Assembly (NCBI GenBank): GCA_017305715.1
Contig: JAFKKG010000022.1
Location: forward strand, 62,001-126,000
DNA from: Hyphomicrobiales bacterium
GTDB lineage: Bacteria; Pseudomonadota; Alphaproteobacteria; Rhizobiales; Xanthobacteraceae
Direction of reading: 5' to 3'
Length of the DNA: 64,000 nt
In this document: positions 39,216 to 48,876 of the stretch, in pieces
Layout of the letters: every line of letters begins with the position of its first letter
Numbering within the stretch: position 1 is the first letter of the stretch
Notes under the pieces: generated by a model
Databases searched by the model: none
What the model was told of the DNA's origin: nothing
Seen by the model: the letters and a program-made list of their open reading frames with translations, nothing else
Made by a program: the position numbers and the translations under genes

Positions 39216-39720
39216 GCTGATGCGCCGCTCGAAAGCTGGCGCGATATCGCGTGTGTGATCGGATGCGCCCGAAAGCTCCATCCCTGAAAGCGATAACGAC
39301 CTGGCAAGCGGCGCGGGCGACGGCCAGGCGACGATCTCCAAGGGCCCCCTCACCCAGTTCTCGATCACGCTTTGGCGCAGGCCATTGCCGACATGCTCGC
39401 CGCCGCGAGCAATCCGACCGACCGGAGGTTCGTCATCGGCGGTGCGCTGCCGACGATTGCCCCGACGCATGACGGCGCCGGCGCAGCGTGGCCGCGGCCT
39501 GATCGAATCCCGATCGCGACGACAAAGACCGCCTTCAGGGGCGGTGTTTTTGGTGTCGCCAACGAAAGCCCGCCGCCGTATCGCGTTTGTGATCGAACGC
39601 CGCGGCCTTAGGCCGCACAATTGCCCCGAACGGGAATAGACTTGTCGCATGTCCACTCTGATAGAGGCCTGTGCCTCAGGGGAGGCACGGGTCGGCTATC
39701 TCATACGAGGGAGCGATCCG
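39216..39720. other. Intergenic region with no supported gene
   Basis: About 500 bases. Short open frames on both strands show no signal, ribosome site or family resemblance. It contains one terminator-like hairpin (39523-39552) and, at its end, the GAGGGAG ribosome site of the next gene. Confidence 0.5.
39523..39552 (+). terminator. Possible rho-independent terminator
   Basis: Stem ACCGCC (39528-39533) with GGCGGT (39540-39545), six-base loop, followed by a T-run (GTTTTTGG). Far (about 310 bases) from the nearest upstream plus-strand stop, so its target transcript is unclear. Confidence 0.5.
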
Positions 39721-40143
39721 ATGTGTGACTATAGTCTGCATGCCATGGCGACGCGTCCTGCCGTGGTCGGAGAGACGCTGATATCAACCACCTTCCGTGG
39801 GACGTCGACGCGCGGCTTTGCAAGCGAGAGCCAGCCCGAGGTCGCGGTCTGCATGCTGCCCGGAACCGAACTGGCGTTCGCGCAGGACGTCAAATATGAC
39901 AGCCGTTGGATCTGGACCAAGACCATCGGCTTCCGCGTCGGCAAGTTCAACACCATCAATCCGCACATCAGGGAACGGCATCACGACGCGATCGAGTTTC
40001 CCGACGGAAGCCATGTGCTGGTGACGCAGCTGTGCGAAGGCCAGCGCGTGACCGTGCTGCAATTGCCGGTGGCCAAGCCGCTCCCCGAGCGCACGGCGAC
40101 CGAGGCCGGCACGGCGCCCGCGACGTCGATCTTCACCGGCTGA
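39721..40143 (+). CDS. Conserved hypothetical cytoplasmic protein
   Basis: 140 residues from ATG 39721 with GAGGGAG upstream; an extension to 39649 lacks a site. It begins MCDYSLHAMATRPAVVGETL and contains FRGTSTRGFAS and IRERHHDAIEFPDGSHVLVT. I recall this start from uncharacterised proteins of Bradyrhizobium and other Rhizobiales but know no function. No signal peptide or catalytic motif seen. Its 3' end is three bases from comEC's, tail to tail. Confidence 0.75.
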   Translation: MCDYSLHAMATRPAVVGETLISTTFRGTSTRGFASESQPEVAVCMLPGTELAFAQDVKYDSRWIWTKTIGFRVGKFNTINPHIRERHHDAIEFPDGSHVLVTQLCEGQRVTVLQLPVAKPLPERTATEAGTAPATSIFTG

Positions 40144-40146
40144 GTC

Positions 40147-42441
40147 CTACTCCTCGGCCTGCAGATCGGCTTCCGAAGGCGTGGCATCGATGGTGCGCGG
40201 CGCCGTGAGGCGCGGCGCGCGGAGCGTTGCGTCCGTGTCCCCCTCGCCGGCGATCGCCGGTGACCAGGGACGGTCGATACCCCCGGGCTTGACGGCATCG
40301 ACGGTAAATCCGCTGCCGCTTCGCCGCAGCGCCAGCGCGCCCTGCCGGCGCAGCCGCTCCGCAGAGATCACCGAGGCCCCGCAGGCCGCGGGCGCCTGCC
40401 TTGTCGTCACCACCAGCGCCGCACGTTCGCAATCATCGCCAAGCGCCTCCGGCCGCAGCGCGAGTGCCACGAACGCGCCTCCCGCCCCCTGCGCCACGCA
40501 GCCAGTGTCGTCGCAGGAGACGCCGTCGCTCAGCGAGGCATCGGTGGCCGTTCGCGCGTCGGCATCCCCGGCCAGCCATTCCCTGACGAGAAAACCGTCC
40601 TTTGAGGCGCCCCTGGCGGCGCGGATCAGCTGCAATTTGCCGTCCTGGCCGCGAACGCCGATGGTGCGGCCGTCGGCGGCGATCAGGATATCCGGCTGTG
40701 GCACCTTCGCCGCCCATACCGCCGAGATCAGCAGCAGCGCCACGCCGGCATAGCGCAACGGCGTCCGCAGCAGGCCGAGCAGGATGATGCCGCAACTTGC
40801 GGCAATCAGCGGGCCGATGCCGAACGCCGGCACACGGCCGACCGCGCCCGGCAAGGCTGACACCCATTGCGTGACCGCTATCATCCAGTCGATGCCGATG
40901 CCCATGATCCACCAGAACACGCCATCGAAACCGAACGGCATCGCGAGCAGACCGAGCAGGCCCGCCGGCATCACCAGCGCGGAGACCACCGGCATCGCCG
41001 CCAGATTGGCGAGCACGCCATAGGGCGTCACCCGATGGAAATGAAACGCCGCGTAAGGCGTGGTGGCAAGGCCCGCCACCAGGGAGGCCAGCAGCAGCAT
41101 GGATATCTCGCGGCCGCCCCACAGCGCCACGCGTGCCGTCGCGGTGTGATCGGGGCTTGCGAACAGGCGCGGCATCCCGAGTTGCACCAGCGCCACCAGC
41201 CCGAGGGTCGCCGCAAACGACATTTGAAAGCTCGGATGCACCAGCGCTTCCGGCGCGATGGTCAGCACGATCAGGGCGGCGACCGCCAGCGTGCGAAACG
41301 TGATGGCGCGGCGATCGACCATCACCGCGATCAGCACCACCGCCGTCATGAAGAACGATCGCTGCGTCGCCACTTCGGCGCCCGACAGCAACAGATAAAA
41401 TGCCGACGCCGCAAGCGCCGCCACCGCCGACCATTTCTTAATCGCAAAGCCCGTCGTGAGCGCCGGGAACAGCGCCAGCAGCGCCCGCACCGCAAAGAAC
41501 ACGACGCCGGCCACAACGGCCATGTGATAGCCCGATATCGACAGCACGTGACCGAGGCCGGAAATGAACATCGCATCGTTGACAGGTGTGGAGATCGCAT
41601 CGCGCCTGCCGGTCAACAGTGCGGTCGCAATCGCGCGCCGGTCGCCTTCCAGCGTGGTCCGGATCCGCGCGTCGATCGCATCCCGCATGCCTTGCATGAA
41701 CGCCGAATAGCGTAGCCTCAACCCGCCGCTATCAGGGGCTTGCGCGGTCTTGATCGCGCCCATCACGAAGCCGGAGGCGCCGATGCCGGAGAAGAACATG
41801 TCGCGGCCGAAATCGTAAGAGCCTGGCCGTAGCGGCGCCATCGGCGGCAACAGCCGCGCCTTCAGCTCGACAAAGCTGCCGACGTCGGGCGCCGTGCCCT
41901 TCTTGACTGACAGCCGCACCCGCTCGAGTTTTGTCGTTCCGCGCGCGCTCTCCATGGTGACGACGCGGAGAACAAAACGGTCGGTGCGTTCGCGGATGTC
42001 GCGGGTCTCGACGAAACCGGTCAGCGCCACCGAAAACATCGGCCGCGCCAGCACGCCATGCGCGATCCGCGCCGTCTTCCAGGTTGCGATCGCAAAGCCG
42101 GCGGCGACGGCTGCGATCATGACCGCGACCGGAAACACTTTGTGCCGCCGCAGCAGCAACGCCACCACGCCCAGCACGATGGCGGTGACGGCCACGACCG
42201 GCAGCACCGGTTCATGATCGGCGGCGAAATAAAACGCGATGCCGGTGCCGAAGGCGATGGGCACCCAGGGCAACAAGCGCCCGGCGCCCGCTTCCGCGCG
42301 CGCCCATTGCCGCACGGTCTCGATCAGTGGCGGCCAAAAGGCGGGGCGCGACGACGGCAATGCTCCGGCGGGAGCGGCCCCCTGCGGCGGCCAGGTCCCG
42401 GCATAGCCTCTCCTGCCGCCCGGCGTTCCCTGCTCCGCCAT
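40147..42441 (-). CDS. comEC: ComEC/Rec2 family DNA-uptake channel-like protein
   Basis: 764 residues. The N-terminus has two membrane helices and a DUF4131/OB-type region (about 100-240, TGFVETRDIRERTD). The central Competence domain (about 255-540) starts with the motif GHVLSISGYHMAVVAG and has about eight membrane helices. The C-terminal quarter is soluble (PDILIAADGRTIGVRGQDG) and may be a reduced beta-lactamase-like domain; the metal-binding HxHxDH motif is not visible. In naturally competent bacteria ComEC carries single-stranded DNA across the inner membrane. Long Pro/Ala leader at the start. Confidence 0.9.
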   Translation of the reverse strand: MAEQGTPGGRRGYAGTWPPQGAAPAGALPSSRPAFWPPLIETVRQWARAEAGAGRLLPWVPIAFGTGIAFYFAADHEPVLPVVAVTAIVLGVVALLLRRHKVFPVAVMIAAVAAGFAIATWKTARIAHGVLARPMFSVALTGFVETRDIRERTDRFVLRVVTMESARGTTKLERVRLSVKKGTAPDVGSFVELKARLLPPMAPLRPGSYDFGRDMFFSGIGASGFVMGAIKTAQAPDSGGLRLRYSAFMQGMRDAIDARIRTTLEGDRRAIATALLTGRRDAISTPVNDAMFISGLGHVLSISGYHMAVVAGVVFFAVRALLALFPALTTGFAIKKWSAVAALAASAFYLLLSGAEVATQRSFFMTAVVLIAVMVDRRAITFRTLAVAALIVLTIAPEALVHPSFQMSFAATLGLVALVQLGMPRLFASPDHTATARVALWGGREISMLLLASLVAGLATTPYAAFHFHRVTPYGVLANLAAMPVVSALVMPAGLLGLLAMPFGFDGVFWWIMGIGIDWMIAVTQWVSALPGAVGRVPAFGIGPLIAASCGIILLGLLRTPLRYAGVALLLISAVWAAKVPQPDILIAADGRTIGVRGQDGKLQLIRAARGASKDGFLVREWLAGDADARTATDASLSDGVSCDDTGCVAQGAGGAFVALALRPEALGDDCERAALVVTTRQAPAACGASVISAERLRRQGALALRRSGSGFTVDAVKPGGIDRPWSPAIAGEGDTDATLRAPRLTAPRTIDATPSEADLQAEE

Positions 42442-42571
42442 CCCGCTACCTGAGCGATTGCTTGTGGCCGCAGGCTACCGGGAACGGATATCGGACGGCT
42501 AGCGGAACGGAAGCGGAATATCGGGGAAATACGCGGAGCGAGCCCAACCGGAATGCGCTGCGGCTCCCCAT

Positions 42572-42600
42572 AAAAAAGACCGCCCGGAGGCGGTCTTTTC
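42572..42600 (-). terminator. Rho-independent terminator after the PEP-CTERM gene
   Basis: An 11-bp perfect stem (AAAAGACCGCC with GGCGGTCTTTT), four-base loop and, on the minus strand, a run of T residues. It lies 21 bases after the PEP-CTERM stop codon and should insulate comEC from it. The stem has U-runs on both strands, so it may work both ways. Confidence 0.92.
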
Positions 42601-42620
42601 GATCGGACTGCGCGAAGCAA

Positions 42621-43283
42621 TCAGGCAATGCGCAGCTGGCTGCGGCGGCGGTACGCCATGAAGCCGACGCCGGCGAAGCCGACAATCATCATCGCCCAAG
42701 TGGTCGGTTCGGGAACGGGGCTTGCGATCGTCACCGCGAAGGTGGTGTCGTAAACGCCGAAATTATTGGACCAGGTTATGTCACCGCTCCGGTCGATGCC
42801 GGTCACCATATTGCCGGGTGCGCCGCAGTTCAGGCATGTTCCAACGGTCGCCTGACCCGTTTCCTGAATTCCGAAATTGCTCAGGATCACTACATATTGC
42901 TGGCCCGACGTGACGTTCACCCCGGTGGGCGAGAAGTCGATAATGCCGGCTCCGCCCGCACCCGATCCAATTCCGGATATGATCGAGCTTTGCCAGAGCA
43001 GCGTGGTGGGCTTGGAGCCATCCCACGCGTACACTGCCCCGAACACGGAAGGCATGGTCGAACTCGTCAAGGTGAACTGAAAGTCGGTCAGTTGCCCGGT
43101 GATGGGAGCGCTGAAGGTCTGTCCGATGTATCGGACTTGCTGACCGCCCGTCCCGTCGCCGAGAACCGTACCGAGGTAGTTGCCGTTTGTATTGCTGATA
43201 ACGACGGCCGATGCCGGGGATGCACTCAGCAGCGCGGCCCAGGCGATCGCGGCGGCTGCCACGAACGTCTTGATACTTTTCAT
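42621..43283 (-). CDS. PEP-CTERM sorting-domain protein (PEPxxWA type)
   Basis: 220 residues. Signal peptide (AAAIAWAALLSASPASAVV). The mature part is a beta-rich domain (IGQTFSAPITGQLTDFQF, YVVILSNFGIQ) with one CLNC pair, and the tail is VPEPTTWAMMIVGFAG, a membrane helix and YRRRSQLRIA. The tail is nearly identical to that of the protein at 29713, though the bodies differ, as expected for clients of one exosortase. A strong terminator follows. Matrix- or surface-associated role inferred. Confidence 0.93.
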   Translation of the reverse strand: MKSIKTFVAAAAIAWAALLSASPASAVVISNTNGNYLGTVLGDGTGGQQVRYIGQTFSAPITGQLTDFQFTLTSSTMPSVFGAVYAWDGSKPTTLLWQSSIISGIGSGAGGAGIIDFSPTGVNVTSGQQYVVILSNFGIQETGQATVGTCLNCGAPGNMVTGIDRSGDITWSNNFGVYDTTFAVTIASPVPEPTTWAMMIVGFAGVGFMAYRRRSQLRIA

Positions 43284-43551
43284 TCCAATTCCTCAATGAA
43301 CTGAGCCCCGCCCAAGCCAAGGCTCTCTTGACCGCCTGTTGGATGGCGGCAGCCCGTTGTCGTTTACTGTTATTAAACCAGTGTGACAGTTGCTTGACAT
43401 CTGCTGCGGCGCAATCTGCGCGCCGCACTGAGGGGCTGAAGATCGAAGCGGCATTGGGACCACATGCACGCGCCGAGGAATGGCCGCCGCACCGCCGATC
43501 GCGGCTCTGGCCAGGATTCCAGCGAGCCATCAGGCTTGGGCGTTCATCCCG
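43284..43551. other. Intergenic region upstream of the PEP-CTERM gene
   Basis: About 270 bases. Holds the PEP-CTERM promoter (minus strand). It includes an AT-rich patch at 43366-43380 (TTTACTGTTATTAAACCAGT), a plausible promoter core. No gene recognised. Confidence 0.4.
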
Positions 43552-43938
43552 CTAGATCAACGGCGCCGTCGACGACACGTGATGGCTGACGATTTTCCAG
43601 CCGCCGTCTTCGCGGACGATCACCCAGGTGATCTTGACCGATAGTTTGACCGCGCCTTCATCGGCGACGAACGACGCGGTGCCCGCGACATTGACCAGAT
43701 CGGGGCCGGCCTGCTCGGCCACGACATCGGTGAACTGGACAGAGGATGTTCGCCACCGCGGCAATCCCTTGAAATAAGACGTGACGCCGTCCCGCCCGCG
43801 ATACAGTTTCGGGTTCGAGCCGAAGAACAGCGCATGCTTCGAATAGAGCGACGCCAGTGCGTCGGCGTCCAGCAGGCTGAAAGCCGCCGCCCATTTCGCC
43901 ATGATGCCGGTTGCGATGTCGTCGGCCACACCTGGCAT
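43552..43938 (-). CDS. SnoaL/NTF2-like (DUF4440-type) protein
   Basis: 128 residues from ATG 43938 with AGGAAG upstream. A small cone-shaped alpha+beta fold: MAKWAAAFSLLDADALASLY, FFGSNPKLYRGRDGVTSYF, then VKITWVIVREDGGWKIVSHH. This is the usual pattern of the NTF2-like superfamily (SgcJ/EcaC, ketosteroid isomerase-like); the function differs from member to member. It lies 28 bases after glnS on the same strand and is likely co-transcribed. Confidence 0.85.
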   Translation of the reverse strand: MPGVADDIATGIMAKWAAAFSLLDADALASLYSKHALFFGSNPKLYRGRDGVTSYFKGLPRWRTSSVQFTDVVAEQAGPDLVNVAGTASFVADEGAVKLSVKITWVIVREDGGWKIVSHHVSSTAPLI

Positions 43939-43966
43939 CGGAGCTTCCTGTCGTTGTGGATCGGCT

Positions 43967-45649
43967 TCAGCCCTTCGCGACTTCCTTCGCAAAGGTATCG
44001 CGCAGGCCGATGGTGCGGGTGAACACCGGCTTGTCCGGCGTCGAATCCTCGTCGCGCACGAAATAACCCTGCCGTTCGAACTGCATCACCTCGTTCGAAT
44101 TGCTCTCGGCGACGCCAACCTCGACGCGCGCGTCGGACAATACTTCCAACGATTGCGGGTTGAGGTCGGCGACGAAATTGCCGGCATCGGGGTTCGGTTT
44201 TGCGAAAAGCTGGTTGTAGACGCGGATTTCGGCCGGGCGCGTCTGCGCCGCCGGCAGCCAGTGCATGGTGGCCTTGACCTTGCGGCCGTCGGGCGCGTTG
44301 CCGCCCTTGGTGGCGGGATCATAGGTACAGCGCAGCTCGACCACCTCGCCGGCCGCGTTCTTGATCACGCCGGTGCATTTGATGAAATAGGCGTAGCGCA
44401 GCCGCACTTCGTTGCCCGGCGAGAGCCGGAAGAACTTCTTCGGCGGGTTCTCCATGAAATCGTCCTGCTCGATATAGAGCTCGCGGCCGAACGCGATGCG
44501 TCGGGTGCCGGCGTCGGGATTGTCAGGGTGATTGACGGCTTCGAGTTCCTCGACCTGGCCTTCCGGATAATTCTCGATCACGACCTTGAGCGGGCGCAAC
44601 ACCGCCATACGGCGCTCGGCGGTCTTGTTGAGCAGTTCGCGGATGCAGAATTCCAGCATGCCGACATCGACCACGCTGTTGGCCTTGGCGACGCCAATGC
44701 GCTTGATGAACTCGCGCACCGCCGCCGGCGGCACGCCGCGCCGTTTCAACCCGGCGATGGTCGGCATCCGCGGATCGTCCCAGCCGGCAACATGGCCGTC
44801 CTGCACGAGCTTGGTCAGCACCCGCTTCGACAGCAGCGTGTAGGTGATGTTGAGCCGCGCCATTTCGTACTGGCGCGGTTTTGAGGGCACCGGCAGCTTG
44901 TCGAGCAGCCATTCATAAAGCGGCCGATGATCCTCGAATTCCAGCGTGCAGATCGAATGCGTGATGCCTTCGATGGCATCCGACTGGCCGTGGGCATAGT
45001 CGTAGCTCGGATAGATCGACCATTTGTCGCCGGTGCGCGGATGGTGGGCGTGCAGGATCCGGTACAGCACGGGATCGCGCATATTGATGTTGCCGGAGGC
45101 CATGTCGATTTTCGCGCGCAGCACGCGGGCCCCGTTCGGAAATTCGCCAGCCTTCATGCGGCGGAACAGATCGAGGTTTTCCCCCACCGGGCGCTCGCGG
45201 AACGGGCTGTTCTTGCCGGGTTCCGTCAACGTGCCGCGGCTGACGCGGATCGCTTCCTGCGACTGGTCGTCGACATAGGCGTGGCCGGCCTTGATCAGGC
45301 CTTCCGCCCAGTCGTAAAGCCGCTCGAAATAGTCCGAGGCGTAATAGAGATCGGTTCCCCAGTCGTACCCGAGCCAGTGCACGTCGGCCTGGATGGAATC
45401 GATATATTCCTGCTCTTCCTTGGTCGGGTTGGTGTCGTCGAAGCGCAGATGGCACTTGCCGGCAAACTCCTGCGCGATGCCGAAATTAAGGGCAATCGAC
45501 TTGGCGTGGCCGATATGCAAATAGCCGTTCGGCTCCGGCGGAAACCGGGTCACGATCCGGCTGTGTTTGCCGGAGTCGAGGTCGGCCTGGACGATGTCGC
45601 GGATGAAATCGCGACCTGCTTCGGCCGTCGTCGGTTCTGTGGTGGTCAT
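43967..45649 (-). CDS. glnS: Glutaminyl-tRNA synthetase
   Basis: 560 residues. It opens with the class I signature in GlnRS form, [17 protein letters not shown] (GluRS has SPTG instead), and the second signature YTLLSKRVL is a KMSKS variant typical of GlnRS. Other GlnRS segments: [16 protein letters not shown] and [16 protein letters not shown]. The C-terminal anticodon-binding beta-barrels are complete. ATG 45649 is chosen; a TTG three bases upstream is unlikely. Divergent from gltX. Many alphaproteobacteria lack GlnRS and use GatCAB on Glu-tRNA(Gln). Confidence 0.97.
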   Translation of the reverse strand: MTTTEPTTAEAGRDFIRDIVQADLDSGKHSRIVTRFPPEPNGYLHIGHAKSIALNFGIAQEFAGKCHLRFDDTNPTKEEQEYIDSIQADVHWLGYDWGTDLYYASDYFERLYDWAEGLIKAGHAYVDDQSQEAIRVSRGTLTEPGKNSPFRERPVGENLDLFRRMKAGEFPNGARVLRAKIDMASGNINMRDPVLYRILHAHHPRTGDKWSIYPSYDYAHGQSDAIEGITHSICTLEFEDHRPLYEWLLDKLPVPSKPRQYEMARLNITYTLLSKRVLTKLVQDGHVAGWDDPRMPTIAGLKRRGVPPAAVREFIKRIGVAKANSVVDVGMLEFCIRELLNKTAERRMAVLRPLKVVIENYPEGQVEELEAVNHPDNPDAGTRRIAFGRELYIEQDDFMENPPKKFFRLSPGNEVRLRYAYFIKCTGVIKNAAGEVVELRCTYDPATKGGNAPDGRKVKATMHWLPAAQTRPAEIRVYNQLFAKPNPDAGNFVADLNPQSLEVLSDARVEVGVAESNSNEVMQFERQGYFVRDEDSTPDKPVFTRTIGLRDTFAKEVAKG

Positions 45650-45801
45650 CAACTGTTCCCGCTCGCATGAGCGGCCCTTCTGCCAAATTCGCCCCGGCCC
45701 GCCAAGTCCGCTTGTTCAGGGCGAGACCTTAATGGCGAGACTTTAGTTATGCACGATCCTGCTATACACCACGGCCATTCAAGCATAGGCCCTTGCCCAT
45801 C

Positions 45802-47226
45802 ATGACAGATTCCGTCGTCACCCGCTTCGCCCCCTCGCCGACCGGCTTCCTCCACATCGGAGGCGCCCGCACCGCGCTGTTCAACTGGCTCTACGCCAAA
45901 AAGCACGGCGGCAAGATGCTGCTGCGGATCGAGGACACCGACCGCGAGCGCTCGACCGAGCCGGCCATTGCCGCGATTCTGGACGGCCTGAAGTGGCTGG
46001 AGCTCGATTGGGACGGCGACGTGATCTACCAGTTCAGCCGTGCCGCCCGGCACCGCGAAGTGGCCGAATCCCTGCTCGCCAGCGGCCGGGCGTATCGCTG
46101 CTATGCCACGCCGGAGGAACTGACGGCCATGCGCGAGACCGCGCGCGCCGAAGGACGTACCCGCCTCTATAATGGCCTGTGGCGGGACCGCGACCCGTCC
46201 GAGGCGCCTGCGGGCATGAAGCCCACCATCCGCCTCAAGGCGCCGCTGACCGGCGAGACCGTGATCGAGGATCAGGTCCAGGGCCGCGTGGTCTGGCAGA
46301 ACGAGAACCTCGACGATCTCGTGCTGCTGCGCGGCGACGGCAACCCGACCTATATGCTGGCGGTGGTGGTCGACGACCACGACATGGGCGTCACCCATGT
46401 GATCCGGGGCGACGACCATCTGATCAATGCCGCGCGGCAGAAGCAGATCTACGACGCACTGGAATGGGCCATTCCCAACATGTCCCATATCCCGCTGATC
46501 CATGGCCCTGACGGCGCCAAACTATCGAAGCGCCACGGCGCGCTCGGGGTCGAGGCCTACCGTGCGTTGGGCTATCTGCCGGCGGCGCTGCGCAATTATC
46601 TGGTGCGGCTCGGCTGGGGGCATGGCGACCAGGAGATATTCTCGACCCAGGAGATGATCGACGCCTTCGATCTGCCCGCCATCGGGCGTTCGGCGGCGCG
46701 CTTCGATTTCGCCAAACTGGAAAACCTCAACGGCCACTACATCCGCCAGGCCGATGATCAAGCTCTCGTGACCATGTTCGAGAAGCTGCTGGATTACGTC
46801 CCCGACGGCGCCGACCTGAAGGCCAAACTCAACGACACCACGCGGGCACAATTGCTGCGGGCGATGCCGAGCCTGAAGGAACGCGCCAAGACGCTGCTCG
46901 ACCTGATCGCGGGCTCCTATTTCATCTTCGCCGACCGGCCGCTCGAGCTCGAGCCGAAGGCGGAGGCCCTGCTGACGCCGGAAACCCGCGCGCTGATCGG
47001 CAAACTGCGCAGCGCGCTCGAAGCCGTGACCGACTGGAGCGCCGAGACCACCGAAGCCGCCATGCGGAATTTCGCCGAGCAGAATAACCTCAAGCTGGGT
47101 GCCGTGGCGCAGCCGCTGCGGGTGGCGCTGACGGGGCGGACGACCTCGCCCGGCATCTTTGACGTGCTGGCGGTGCTGGGGCGGGATCAGTGCCTGGCCC
47201 GGCTTGCCGATCAGGCCGGCGGATGA
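45802..47226 (+). CDS. gltX: Glutamyl-tRNA synthetase
   Basis: 474 residues. [20 protein letters not shown] is the class I HIGH region of bacterial GluRS and [12 protein letters not shown] the KMSKS loop. [12 protein letters not shown] and [20 protein letters not shown] complete the catalytic core. C-terminal all-helical anticodon domain present. ATG 45802; a TTG at 45793 is not needed. Divergent from glnS and followed by gltA. Confidence 0.97.
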   Translation: MTDSVVTRFAPSPTGFLHIGGARTALFNWLYAKKHGGKMLLRIEDTDRERSTEPAIAAILDGLKWLELDWDGDVIYQFSRAARHREVAESLLASGRAYRCYATPEELTAMRETARAEGRTRLYNGLWRDRDPSEAPAGMKPTIRLKAPLTGETVIEDQVQGRVVWQNENLDDLVLLRGDGNPTYMLAVVVDDHDMGVTHVIRGDDHLINAARQKQIYDALEWAIPNMSHIPLIHGPDGAKLSKRHGALGVEAYRALGYLPAALRNYLVRLGWGHGDQEIFSTQEMIDAFDLPAIGRSAARFDFAKLENLNGHYIRQADDQALVTMFEKLLDYVPDGADLKAKLNDTTRAQLLRAMPSLKERAKTLLDLIAGSYFIFADRPLELEPKAEALLTPETRALIGKLRSALEAVTDWSAETTEAAMRNFAEQNNLKLGAVAQPLRVALTGRTTSPGIFDVLAVLGRDQCLARLADQAGG

Positions 47227-47385
47227 GCCCCTGCCATCTGCCCATGGCGGCCATCTTGCAGTGCACATGGCAATAAGCTACCCATTTGACGCCGCCTTCT
47301 AGACAATCCGGCCTGCCCCTTTTCGCCCGAGAGAATGGCATCAGGAACAGCCGGTTTTCGCAACGATTTCATCGGGGACTTCACG

Positions 47386-48687
47386 ATGGACGCAAAATCC
47401 AGCAAAACAGCGACACTCACGGTAGGTAACAAGACCTACGATTTCCCGATCCTGAGCGGCACGGTGGGGCCGGATGTCATCGACATCGCCAAGCTCTACG
47501 GCCAGGCCGGGATGTTCACCTATGACCCCGGCTTTACGTCCACCGGCAGTTGCCAGTCGAAGATCACCTATATCGACGGCGACGCCGGTATTCTGGAGTA
47601 CCGCGGCTATCCGATCGAACAGCTCGCCGAAAAAGGCGACTTCCTCGAGACCTGCTATCTGCTGCTGTACGGGGACCTTCCGACCAAGGCGCAGAAGGAA
47701 GACTTCGACAGCCGCGTGATCCATCACACGATGGTGCACGAGCAGATGGCCCGCTTCTTCCAGGGTTTCCGCCGCGACGCCCATCCGATGGCCATCATGG
47801 TCGCCGCCGTCGGCGCGCTGGCCGCGTTCTATCACGACTCGACCGACATCAACGATCCGAAGCAGCGCATGATCGCCTCGATGCGCATGATCGCCAAGGT
47901 TCCCACGCTGGCCGCGATGGCCTTCAAATACACCGTCGGCCAGCCCTTCATCTATCCGAAGAACTCGCTCACCTTTGCCGAGAACTTCCTCAACATGTGC
48001 TTTGCGGTGCCCTGCGAGGAGTACAAGATCAACCCGGTGCTGGCCGACGCACTCGACAAGATCTTCATCCTGCATGCCGACCACGAGCAGAACGCGTCGA
48101 CCTCGACGGTGCGTATCGCCGGCTCCTCCGGCGCCAACCCGTTCGCCTGTATCGCCGCCGGCATCGCCTGCCTGTGGGGTCCGGCCCATGGCGGCGCCAA
48201 CGAGGCCGCGCTTGCGATGCTCTCCGAGATCGGTACCGTCGACCACATCCCCGAATTCATCGCCAAGGTGAAGGACAAGAACTCGGAAGTCCGCCTGATG
48301 GGTTTTGGTCACCGCGTCTACAAGAACTACGATCCGCGCGCCAAGATCATGCAGAAGATGTGTCACGCGGTGCTGGCCGAGACCGGCCATGGCGACGACC
48401 CGATGCTCAAGGTCGCGCTGGAGCTGGAAAAGATCGCGCTGAGCGATCCCTATTTCATCGACCGCAAGCTCTACCCGAACGTCGACTTCTATTCGGGCAT
48501 CACGCTGAAGGCGATGGGCTTCCCGACCTCGATGTTTACCGTGCTGTTCGCGGTCGCCCGCACCGTCGGCTGGATCAGCCAGTGGAGCGAGATGATCGAA
48601 GACCCGCATCAAAAGATCGGCCGTCCGCGCCAGCTCTACACCGGCGTCGGCCGCCGCGACTATGTCGACATGGCCAAGCGCAAGTAA
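47386..48687 (+). CDS. gltA: Citrate synthase (type II)
   Basis: 433 residues; condenses oxaloacetate and acetyl-CoA at the entrance of the TCA cycle. Features: beta-rich N-terminal domain typical of the hexameric, NADH-regulated type, [17 protein letters not shown], catalytic His/Asp regions in [26 protein letters not shown] and [19 protein letters not shown] 47386 follows GGGGACTTCACG; upstream frame to 47335 unsupported. A strong terminator lies 26 bases after the stop. Confidence 0.98.
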   Translation: MDAKSSKTATLTVGNKTYDFPILSGTVGPDVIDIAKLYGQAGMFTYDPGFTSTGSCQSKITYIDGDAGILEYRGYPIEQLAEKGDFLETCYLLLYGDLPTKAQKEDFDSRVIHHTMVHEQMARFFQGFRRDAHPMAIMVAAVGALAAFYHDSTDINDPKQRMIASMRMIAKVPTLAAMAFKYTVGQPFIYPKNSLTFAENFLNMCFAVPCEEYKINPVLADALDKIFILHADHEQNASTSTVRIAGSSGANPFACIAAGIACLWGPAHGGANEAALAMLSEIGTVDHIPEFIAKVKDKNSEVRLMGFGHRVYKNYDPRAKIMQKMCHAVLAETGHGDDPMLKVALELEKIALSDPYFIDRKLYPNVDFYSGITLKAMGFPTSMFTVLFAVARTVGWISQWSEMIEDPHQKIGRPRQLYTGVGRRDYVDMAKRK

Positions 48688-48712
48688 GGCGCGAGGCATA
48701 CGAGAATTCGAA

Positions 48713-48745
48713 AGCCGGATGCGGTCACAGCATCCGGCTTTTTTC
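48713..48745 (+). terminator. Rho-independent terminator after gltA
   Basis: A 10-bp perfect stem (AGCCGGATGC with GCATCCGGCT), seven-base loop, then TTTTTT. Directly after gltA. Confidence 0.95.
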
Positions 48746-48771
48746 TTGTAGGGTGGGCTTCGACCTGTCCA

Positions 48772-48840
48772 CGTCATTGCGAGCGAAGCGAAGCAATCCA
48801 TCGCGCCACGCAAGAATGGATTGCTTCGCTCGCCATGACG
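48772..48840. repeat. Intergenic palindromic repeat (CATTGCGAGCGAAGCGAAGC type)
   Basis: CGTCATTGCGAGCGAAGCGA is mirrored by TTGCTTCGCTCGCCATGACG, with an ATCCA/TGGAT inner arm. A second palindrome family, different from those at 3025 and 38779. It occupies the gap between gltA and lpxB. This element recurs widely between genes of Rhizobiales and other bacteria. Confidence 0.8.
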
Positions 48841-48876
48841 CCTCTGGCCGGAAGGTTCGGCGCCGAACGCGTAGCG

